Assembly: GCA_030452025.1 (NCBI GenBank)
Contig: JAKDNC010000138.1
Coordinates: forward strand, 1-8,116
Direction of reading: 5' to 3'
Source: Nocardioides sp.
GTDB lineage: Bacteria; Actinomycetota; Actinomycetes; Propionibacteriales; Nocardioidaceae
DNA: 8,116 nt
Part shown: positions 1-4,576 of the stretch, piece by piece
How the letters are laid out: each line of letters starts with the position of its first letter
Position numbering within the stretch: position 1 is the stretch's first letter
The notes under the pieces: generated by a model
Seen by the model: only the letters and a program-made list of their open reading frames with translations
The model's database searches: none
What the model was told of the DNA's origin: nothing
Position numbers and translations under genes: made by a program

Positions 1-2
1 CG

Positions 3-1529
3 GTGACCACGTACCTGCTCCCCACCGCCCCCGACCAGCTCTCGCGCAAGCGTCGCTGGGCAGCGTTGGTTGTGCTGATGCTGCCGGTGCTGCTGGTCTC
101 GATCGACAACACCGCACTCAGCTTCGCGGTCCCGTCTCTCTCGCGCTCGCTCGCGCCGACCGGCAACGAGTTGCTCTGGATCATCGATGTCTATCCGCTC
201 GTCCTGGCCGCTCTCCTGGTGACGATGGGAAGCCTCGGCGATCGGCTCGGCCGTCGCAGGATCCTGCTCGTGGGCGCCACCGGCTTCGCCGTGGTGTCGG
301 TGTTGGCTGCCTTCGTGCCCACGGCCGGGTGGCTGATCTCCGCCCGCGCCTTGCTGGGGGTCTTCGGGGCGATGCTGATGCCAGCGACCCTGTCGCTGAT
401 CCGCAACATCTTCACCGACGCCTCGGAGCGTCGGACGGCCATCGCTGTGTGGGCCTCCGGCTTCTCCGCCGGCGCTGCCCTCGGACCCATGGTCGGTGGC
501 TGGCTGCTGCAGCACTTCTGGTGGGGCTCGATCTTCCTGATCGCCCTGCCCGTGATGCTGCCGTTGCTGATCCTCGGCCCGCACCTCCTGCCGGAGTCGC
601 GCGACCCCGAGCCCGGCCCGGTCGACCCGATTGGCATCCTGCTGGTCAGTGGCGCGCTGGCCGCCAGCGTCTTCGCGATCAAGGCGTTCGCGTCCGAGGG
701 GCTCTCCGCGGTGCCGCTCGCCGCGATCTTGGTCGGCCTTGCCTGCGGATGGGCCTTCGTGCGCCGGATGCTCGCCCGCGCGAACCCGATGCTGGACGTG
801 CGACTGTTCCGCAACCCAGTCTTCTCGGTCTCGTTGACCGTCAACCTGGTCAGCGTGTTCTCGCTGGTCGGGTTCATCTACTTCTTCGCCCAGCATCTGC
901 AGCTGATCGCAGGGCACTCCCCCCTGCGGGCGGCGACGATGATGATCCCCGGTCTGGCGTTCACCGTCGCGTTCGGACTGGCGGCCGTGCCACTCGCGCG
1001 CCGCTTCGGGGCCGTCCGGGTGATGGTCGCGGGTGTCCTGCTCAATGCGATCGGCTACTTCACCGTTGCGACAACCGGTCACACCGGCTCGATGACGGTG
1101 CTGCTGCTCGCCTTCGTGGTGCTCTGCGCGGGCGTCGGGATGTCGGAGACGATCTCGAACGACCTGGCGCTCGGGGCCGTGCCGACCGGCAAGGCCGGAG
1201 CTGCCTCGGCGGTCTCGGAGACGGCGTACGAGGTCGGCGCCGTGCTCGGCACGGCCCTGCTCGGCAGCCTGCTCAACCTCGCCTACCGCGAGGGTGTGAG
1301 CGTCCCCGCGGGTGTCGACGGGGCCGCTGCGCGACAGGCCCGCGCGACCCTGGGCGGCGCGGCCGAGGTGGCCGAGGGGCTGCCGGCCGCAAGCGCCGAC
1401 GCCCTGCTGTCCTCGGCGGCGCGCGCCTTTGACTCCGGGGTCACGCTGACCGCGGCCATTGCCTGCGGGCTCTCGCTGGCGGTGGCGTACGGCGCCCACC
1501 GCGTGCTGCGGGGCCGGGACTCGGTCTGA
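3..1529 (+). CDS. DHA2-family MFS transporter (QacA/SmvA-like drug:H+ antiporter)
   Basis: A 508-residue integral membrane protein, the usual length for 14-TM DHA2 exporters. Seen: a basic cytosolic N-terminus (RKRRW, about 15-19); TM1 with the DHA motif IDNTALSFAVPSL (34-46), whose Asp35 sits where QacA has its membrane-embedded Asp34; WIIDVYPL (59-66); motif A as GSLGDRLGRRR (77-87); a motif-B-like ARALLGVFGAMLMP (114-127); and the antiporter motif C as GAALGPMVGG (157-166). Hydrophobic segments continue to about residue 500. From the family, it should export lipophilic or cationic drugs and dyes in exchange for protons; the substrate is not readable. The GTG at 3 is two bases inside the window edge, so neither its ribosome-binding site nor a longer start can be judged. 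No regulator is visible upstream. It is separated from the next operon by an inverted repeat, so it is probably transcribed independently. Family call is firm, start uncertain. Confidence 0.9.
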   Translation: MTTYLLPTAPDQLSRKRRWAALVVLMLPVLLVSIDNTALSFAVPSLSRSLAPTGNELLWIIDVYPLVLAALLVTMGSLGDRLGRRRILLVGATGFAVVSVLAAFVPTAGWLISARALLGVFGAMLMPATLSLIRNIFTDASERRTAIAVWASGFSAGAALGPMVGGWLLQHFWWGSIFLIALPVMLPLLILGPHLLPESRDPEPGPVDPIGILLVSGALAASVFAIKAFASEGLSAVPLAAILVGLACGWAFVRRMLARANPMLDVRLFRNPVFSVSLTVNLVSVFSLVGFIYFFAQHLQLIAGHSPLRAATMMIPGLAFTVAFGLAAVPLARRFGAVRVMVAGVLLNAIGYFTVATTGHTGSMTVLLLAFVVLCAGVGMSETISNDLALGAVPTGKAGAASAVSETAYEVGAVLGTALLGSLLNLAYREGVSVPAGVDGAAARQARATLGGAAEVAEGLPAASADALLSSAARAFDSGVTLTAAIACGLSLAVAYGAHRVLRGRDSV

Positions 1530-1544
1530 GTGCCCCCGCCGCGT

Positions 1545-1590
1545 GACGTCCTGCGAACGGATTGCCCCGGCGGCCACAGCGCAGGACGTC
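1545..1590 (+). terminator. 11-bp perfect inverted repeat after the MFS gene (terminator-like)
   Basis: GACGTCCTGCG (1545-1555) is exactly complementary to CGCAGGACGTC (1580-1590), with a 24-nt GC-rich loop. It begins 15 bp after the MFS stop and ends 19 bp before the -35 of the next operon, where a terminator is expected. No T-tract follows, which is common in actinobacterial hairpin terminators. The large loop and the GACGTC palindrome in each arm leave open a protein-binding site instead. Confidence 0.5.
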
Positions 1591-1609
1591 TCAGGAGTGC
1601 CGGGGCAGG

Positions 1610-1638
1610 TTCACATGAGAGGTGACCTGTGCGACTAT
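1610..1638 (+). promoter_or_regulatory. Putative promoter of the metal regulator/CDF operon, leaderless type
   Basis: TTCACA (1610-1615, one mismatch to TTGACA), a 17-bp spacer, then GACTAT (1633-1638), which keeps the key A2 and T6 of the actinobacterial -10. Transcription starting about 7 bp after the -10 would begin at the A of ATG 1645, giving a leaderless mRNA. This agrees with the lack of a Shine-Dalgarno sequence before that ATG. The boxes are read by eye; the start point is inferred. Confidence 0.5.
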
Positions 1639-1657
1639 ATGCGTATGCATGCATATA
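1636..1657 (+). promoter_or_regulatory. Putative ArsR/SmtB operator (TATATGC-N8-GCATATA)
   Basis: Perfect 7-bp arms TATATGC (1636-1642) and GCATATA (1651-1657) flank 8 bp, and a perfect 12-bp palindrome TATGCATGCATA (1644-1655) lies within. The AT-rich ATATG...CATAT pattern is typical of ArsR/SmtB operators and stands out in GC-rich DNA. It covers half of the predicted -10, the predicted transcription start and the first codons of the regulator gene, so bound repressor would block initiation. This implies autoregulation and co-control of the downstream CDF gene. Confidence 0.65.
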
Positions 1658-1980
1658 CCGATGAAAATCTCGACGGTCATCTGCCAGTGGCGGTCGAGAT
1701 CTTCTCGCTGCTGGCCGACGCGACCCGGGTTCGGATCGTGCTGGCGCTGCGCGACGGGGAGCGCTCGGTCGGCATGATCGCCGACGACGTCGGCAAGTCA
1801 CAGGCTGCAGTGTCGCAGCACCTCGCCAAGCTGCGGATGAGCCGGGTCGTGGCCACTCGCCACGAGGGGAATCGGGTGTTCTATCGCCTGGCCAACGCCC
1901 ACGCGCTCGAGCTCGTCGAGGTGGCCTTCAATCAGGCCGAGCACGCCGTTGACGACGTCGTGCGTCACCGGGACCGCTGA
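1645..1980 (+). CDS. ArsR/SmtB-family metal-sensing repressor, KmtR-like
   Basis: A 111-residue winged-helix repressor, normal ArsR/SmtB length. Residues about 15-80 form the DNA-binding fold: FSLLADATRVRIVLAL, then the recognition helix SQAAVSQHLAKLRM, then the wing VVATRHEGNRVFYRL. Helix alpha-5 carries N84, H86, Q97 and H100 where the zinc sensor CzrA has D84, H86, H97 and H100, so the classical zinc site is incomplete. Instead H86, E99, H100 and H108 line up, with a constant offset of two, with H88, E101, H102 and H110 of mycobacterial KmtR, a Ni/Co sensor; the last KmtR ligand (H111) is Arg109 here. KmtR ligands are recalled, not searched. KmtR controls itself and a CDF exporter; here a CDF gene follows with a TGATG overlap. 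ATG 1645 was chosen over ATG 1615 and 1639 because the operator and promoter cover the longer starts. Probable role: cytoplasmic repressor released from DNA by metal. Confidence 0.88.
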   Translation: MHAYTDENLDGHLPVAVEIFSLLADATRVRIVLALRDGERSVGMIADDVGKSQAAVSQHLAKLRMSRVVATRHEGNRVFYRLANAHALELVEVAFNQAEHAVDDVVRHRDR

Positions 1981-2900
1981 TGGGACACGACCACTCCCAC
2001 GCCGCCGGGCGCGCGGAAGACCGGCGTCGGCTGAAGGTCGTACTGCTGGTCACCGCGTCGGTGATGGTGGTCGAGGTCGTCGGCGCATTCGTCACCGGCT
2101 CCCTCGCGCTCCTCGCCGATGCCGGCCACATGGCCACCGACGCCGCCGCCGTGGTGCTGGCGCTGGGGGCGTCGTACGTCGCCTCGATGCGCCCCGGACC
2201 GCGATCCACGTTCGGCTACCACCGAGCCGAGATCCTCGCGGCCCTGCTCAACGCCCTGGTGCTGCTGGGGGTGTGTGGCTACCTCGCCTGGGTCGGTGTC
2301 TCGCGACTGATCGAGCCGAGCGAGGTCGATGCCGCCCCGATGATCCTCTTCGCCGCGGTGGGGCTGGCCGCCAACGCCGTCTCGATGGTGATCCTGTCCC
2401 GGGCCGACGGCGAGTCCTTGAACATGCGCGGGGCGATCAATGAGGTCTTCGCCGACCTGCTCGGCTCCGTGCTCGCGGTGGTCGCCGGCATCGTGATCTT
2501 GGCGACCGGCTTCGACCGTGCCGACTCGATCGCGTCACTGCTGATCGCCGTGATGATCCTGCCCCGGTCCTACGTGTTGCTGCGGGATGCCGTGACTGTC
2601 CTGCTCGAGATCGCCCCGGATGGCCTCGACCTGGAGGAGATCCGGCGCCACCTCGCCGGTGTTCCCGGCGTCACCGATGTCCACGATCTGCACGCCTGGA
2701 CGATCACCAGTGGACTGCCCAGCCTCTCGGTGCATGTCAGCGTCACCGAGGAGTCGCTCGAGGAGCACGGAGTCGGCGGGATCCTCGACCAGCTCGAGGC
2801 CTGTGCCGCCGAGCACTTCGAGCTGCACCACGCAACCTTCCAGGTGGAGCCCGAGTCGCACCGCCGGCACGAGGACCTTGGCGAGGCCGGCTGCGACTGA
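1980..2900 (+). CDS. Cation diffusion facilitator (CDF) metal exporter, CzcD/ZitB-like
   Basis: 306 residues, typical CDF length. A short His/Asp-rich N-terminus (MGHDHSH) is followed by six TM segments (about 18-38, 42-66, 84-108, 118-140, 152-176, 182-200) and a cytoplasmic domain (about 206-292) with the CzcD-type VHDLHAWTITSG (234-245) and a HH pair at 283-284. The TM2 transport site is H50-x3-D54 in LLADAGHMATD. In TM5 the usual H-x3-D is E155-x3-D159, so one His ligand is Glu. By family it exports divalent metal across the inner membrane in exchange for protons. The start ATG shares one base with the regulator's TGA (TGATG), indicating translational coupling and common repression. Zn, Co, Ni or Mn are all possible; the Glu and the KmtR-like partner argue against assuming zinc. 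The C-terminal His/Glu-rich tail after 292 may bind metal. Confidence 0.92.
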   Translation: MGHDHSHAAGRAEDRRRLKVVLLVTASVMVVEVVGAFVTGSLALLADAGHMATDAAAVVLALGASYVASMRPGPRSTFGYHRAEILAALLNALVLLGVCGYLAWVGVSRLIEPSEVDAAPMILFAAVGLAANAVSMVILSRADGESLNMRGAINEVFADLLGSVLAVVAGIVILATGFDRADSIASLLIAVMILPRSYVLLRDAVTVLLEIAPDGLDLEEIRRHLAGVPGVTDVHDLHAWTITSGLPSLSVHVSVTEESLEEHGVGGILDQLEACAAEHFELHHATFQVEPESHRRHEDLGEAGCD

Positions 2901-2966
2901 TTCATCGCGATGGCCGGGCATCTCGGACAAATGCCGCAGATGACCTGGATGAGGCGCCGAACGTGG

Positions 2967-2980
2967 TGGAACATGTTGCA
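2967..2980 (+). promoter_or_regulatory. Imperfect palindrome upstream of the surface-protein promoter
   Basis: The perfect 8-bp palindrome AACATGTT (2970-2977) is flanked by a mismatched pair and then TG/CA, giving a 14-bp near-palindrome with 12 symmetric positions. It lies 8 bp before the proposed -35. A regulator-binding site is possible; no known regulon motif is recognised. Confidence 0.25.
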
Positions 2981-2988
2981 GAACGGGG

Positions 2989-3018
2989 TTGTCACACGCT
3001 GTTACCTACGCCTACGGT
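2989..3018 (+). promoter_or_regulatory. Putative promoter of the secreted protein/sortase operon
   Basis: TTGTCA (2989-2994, one mismatch to TTGACA), an 18-bp spacer, then TACGGT (3013-3018, TAnnnT). Transcription would begin near 3025, about 30 nt before the 18-codon leader ORF. The rest of the 2901-3054 gap shows no gene, and no convincing terminator for the CDF operon was found in it. Confidence 0.4.
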
Positions 3019-3054
3019 CGTGTCGCCGGTCTTGTCCTGGGAGGGAACGGGCCG

Positions 3055-3111
3055 GTGTCACTTGGGGCCCTGGAATTCCTGGGGCTCCTCCTAGGGAGGG
3101 AATACGCGTGA
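3055..3111 (+). CDS. 18-codon leader ORF overlapping the secreted-protein gene
   Basis: GTG 3055 to TGA 3109-3111 encodes MSLGALEFLGLLLGREYA. A strong Shine-Dalgarno GGGAGGG (3039-3045) stands 9 nt before the GTG. Its stop overlaps the next start as GTGA (3108-3111). The peptide is Leu-rich (6 of 18) and contains CTT and CTA, which are rare in high-GC genomes. Its last third runs through the Shine-Dalgarno of the next gene, so a ribosome on the leader would open the hairpin that hides that site and deliver ribosomes to the GTG. Function is not recognised; a coupling or attenuation leader is inferred. No homology is known to me, but start, ribosome-binding site and stop geometry are all consistent with real translation. 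Confidence 0.5.
   Translation: MSLGALEFLGLLLGREYA
3086..3100 (+). promoter_or_regulatory. Hairpin sequestering the Shine-Dalgarno of the secreted-protein gene
   Basis: CCTCC (3087-3091) pairs with GGAGG (3095-3099) around a 3-nt loop, with a possible extra wobble pair at 3086/3100. The right arm is the core of the GGGAGG ribosome-binding site (3094-3099) for the GTG at 3108. The stem is short but nearly all GC. The leader ORF is translated straight through it. Confidence 0.4.
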
Positions 3112-3884
3112 AGAAGAACGTCAAGCTCTGCTCATTGGGAGCGGCCAGTCTCGTCGCAGGATCAGTTCTTGCGGTGGCCTCGGTTGCGCCGGCCCACGCC
3201 GAGTCGTCCGTGCTCAACTACGACTGCGGGACGCCGCTGGGCAACCAGGTGTTCACCGCGCAGGTCGACACCGATGCGCCGGAGACCATGGAGGTCGGCG
3301 ACAGCGCACCCGTGAACGTCACGTCCACGGTCGTCGTCCCGGCGAGCATGTCCGAACTGCTCTACGGACTCCTCGGTGCCCGCGAGATCAGTGGCTCCGC
3401 AGAGGTCACCTCGCTCGTCGACGGAGCGCCGGTGACCACCACGCTCGCAGTGCCGCGGACTCCTGTCCCTGCCCAGGGCGACCTTCCGACCGTGGCCTCC
3501 GGCAGTGCCCCCGCGCTGGCGCCGACCAAAGCCGGCGACCTGGTCATCGAGGCCGGCGACTTCGCCACCACGATCACCGCGTTCGATGCAGAGGGTGAGG
3601 AGATCGACCTCAGTGGCCTGATGCCGATCAACTGCACCCAGCAGGCCGAGCAGGACGCGACTGTGGACACTGTCTCGGTGACCGAGCCCGAGCCCGACCC
3701 GGAGACGCCGGTCGACCCGGAGACGCCGGTCGACCCGGATGGTGGCGACAACGGGGACGACGACGGCAACCCGCCGGTCGACGACACGCCCCCAGACAGC
3801 AACCCAGACAGCAACCCAGACAGCAACCCAGACAGCAACCCAGACGCGACGCCGGTGCCGACCGTGGTGAACTCCGGATTGTGA
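3108..3884 (+). CDS. Secreted DUF6801-like surface protein with acidic repeat tail
   Basis: 258 residues. A Sec signal peptide (MKKNVK, hydrophobic core about 9-27, likely cut after APAHA at 31) is followed by an all-beta-looking domain (about 33-180) starting LNYDCGTPLGNQ and closing at INC, with Cys40 and Cys176 probably disulfide-linked. The pattern resembles DUF6801 domains of actinobacterial exported proteins (recognised by eye). A low-complexity acidic tail follows: PEPDPETPVDPETPVDP, a Asp/Gly stretch, and DSNP repeated four times. It ends TPVPTVVNSGL with no LPXTG, membrane helix or basic tail. GTG 3108 was chosen for its GGGAGG site, the signal peptide beginning exactly there, and the GTGA overlap with the leader. 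The sortase gene begins 10 bp after the stop, so this protein is the likely partner. Role unknown: cell-envelope or secreted protein. Confidence 0.8.
   Translation: MKKNVKLCSLGAASLVAGSVLAVASVAPAHAESSVLNYDCGTPLGNQVFTAQVDTDAPETMEVGDSAPVNVTSTVVVPASMSELLYGLLGAREISGSAEVTSLVDGAPVTTTLAVPRTPVPAQGDLPTVASGSAPALAPTKAGDLVIEAGDFATTITAFDAEGEEIDLSGLMPINCTQQAEQDATVDTVSVTEPEPDPETPVDPETPVDPDGGDNGDDDGNPPVDDTPPDSNPDSNPDSNPDSNPDATPVPTVVNSGL
3696..3731 (+). repeat. 18-bp tandem repeat, two copies (DPETPV)
   Basis: GACCCGGAGACGCCGGTC occurs twice in a row (3696-3713, 3714-3731), followed by a partial third GACCCGGA. It encodes DPETPV twice in the acidic spacer of the secreted protein. The identical codons indicate recent duplication by slippage. 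Confidence 0.9.
3792..3845 (+). repeat. 12-bp tandem repeat, 4.5 copies (DSNP)
   Basis: CCAGACAGCAAC is repeated four times exactly (3792-3839) and followed by CCAGAC. In frame it encodes (DSNP)4. The unit is a multiple of three, so copy-number change alters spacer length without frameshift. The copies are identical in DNA, so the array is young and probably varies between strains. Confidence 0.95.
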
Positions 3885-3892
3885 GAAAGCAC

Positions 3893-3917
3893 GCGTGAAG
3901 CAGAGAACGCTTCGCGT
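3893..3917 (+). promoter_or_regulatory. Hairpin covering the sortase start codon
   Basis: Bases 3893-3901 can pair with 3909-3917 (nine pairs, two of them G-U; the core is GAAGC/GCTTC) around the 7-nt loop AGAGAAC. The GTG start (3895-3897) lies inside the left arm. A weak purine-rich site (GAGAAAG, 3883-3889) remains free just upstream, next to the previous stop. This favours initiation by ribosomes finishing the upstream gene. Predicted by eye; no energy calculation. Confidence 0.4.
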
Positions 3918-4542
3918 CGGAGGGGCAGCGGCGGCCGTCCTGGTCGCCCTGCTCCTCCTCGCGTTGCTCTTCATCAAGCCCTTCAGCGGCGACGCGGCCC
4001 GCTCCGGCGCCACGGAGCCAACCGCTACTGCGTCCGTCGCACCGTCCGCCGCACCGTCCGCCGCCCCGACCCCAACGGTCGATCCGGCACCCGCGACCGC
4101 CGTAGGGACAGCAGGCGCTCCCGACCGGATCATCATTCCTGCCCTCGACGTCGACTCCCGGGTGATTCCGATCCAGTCGGAGGGCCGGGTGCTGGATCCC
4201 CCGAACGATCCGAATGTGATCGGCTGGTGGTCCGAGGGTGCCCGGCCGGGCGCGTCAACGGGCTCAGCACTGCTCACCGGGCACACCATCCACACCGGGG
4301 ATGGCGCACTGAAGGACCTCGAGCAACTCGGCGGTGGTGACGAGGTCACCGTGAACACCGCCGAGGGGCCCTTGGACTACGCCGTGACGGACGTGCAGGT
4401 TCTGACCAAGGACGAGCTCGCGGCACGGGCCGAGTCGCTCTTCGACCAATCGGGTGAGGGCAGGCTGGTGGTGATCACGTGCGAGGACTGGGACGGCGAG
4501 TCCTGGCAGAGCAACGTGGTGGTCACGGCAGTTCCTAGCTGA
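3895..4542 (+). CDS. Class F sortase
   Basis: 215 residues. An N-terminal signal anchor (basic MKQRTLR, hydrophobic about 10-27) leads to an Ala/Pro/Thr/Ser linker (about 35-75) and a sortase beta-barrel (about 76-215). The barrel starts DRIIIPALDVDSRV, has NVIGWWSEGARPG, the catalytic His in LLTGHTIH (H130, with H133 nearby), and the catalytic Cys in VVITCEDWDG (C196). The order and short barrel match actinobacterial class F sortases: extracytoplasmic, membrane-anchored cysteine transpeptidases that join sorting-signal proteins to the wall or to each other. No Arg occurs after the Cys: aligned on the SrtA end (TCDDY...WEKRK), the Arg197 position is Asn in WQSNVVV. The only nearby Arg is R190, before the Cys. 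Activity is therefore likely but not assured. It follows the secreted-protein gene by 10 bp, and its GTG start is favoured by that spacing. Confidence 0.88.
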   Translation: MKQRTLRVGGAAAAVLVALLLLALLFIKPFSGDAARSGATEPTATASVAPSAAPSAAPTPTVDPAPATAVGTAGAPDRIIIPALDVDSRVIPIQSEGRVLDPPNDPNVIGWWSEGARPGASTGSALLTGHTIHTGDGALKDLEQLGGGDEVTVNTAEGPLDYAVTDVQVLTKDELAARAESLFDQSGEGRLVVITCEDWDGESWQSNVVVTAVPS

Positions 4543-4576
4543 CCGGTACGGAGTCAGCCGGTGGCACGGGTCAGCT
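4537..4576. terminator. Convergent bidirectional terminator stem containing both stop codons
   Basis: AGCTGACC (4537-4544) is exactly complementary to GGTCAGCT (4569-4576). The left arm holds the sortase TGA and the right arm the TGA of the opposing lyase gene. An inner ACCGG/CCGGT stem (4542-4546 with 4558-4562) is an alternative fold. No T-tract on either side. The gap between the genes is only 28 bp, so it can serve both directions. Confidence 0.5.

Noticed and set aside
1459..1644. Upstream extension of the ArsR-family gene to 1459 or 1615
   Set aside because: The extension would run through the MFS gene end, the inverted repeat, the promoter and the operator. The added residues do not resemble ArsR N-termini.
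2901..2940. Hairpin GGCAT/ATGCC as a terminator after the CDF gene
   Set aside because: Five pairs with a 9-nt loop and no T-tract; too weak to call.
2910..3107. Upstream extension of the secreted-protein gene to an ATG at 2910
   Set aside because: It would bury the signal peptide 66 residues inside the protein and cover the proposed promoter. GTG 3108 has a good ribosome-binding site.
3792..3845. Repeat array considered as a CRISPR or plasmid iteron array
   Set aside because: The 12-bp units are contiguous with no spacers and lie in frame inside a coding region.
3840..3900. Frameshift that might have removed an LPXTG tail from the secreted protein
   Set aside because: Only 10 bp separate the stop from the sortase start, and no other frame here encodes a hydrophobic helix with a basic tail, so no lost tail is visible.
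3162..4358. 398-codon open frame on the minus strand across the secreted-protein and sortase genes
   Set aside because: It is antisense to two genes with clear signal sequences and sortase motifs. Its product is Arg/Val/Gly-rich with a VAVW repeat that merely mirrors the DSNP array, and it has no start context.
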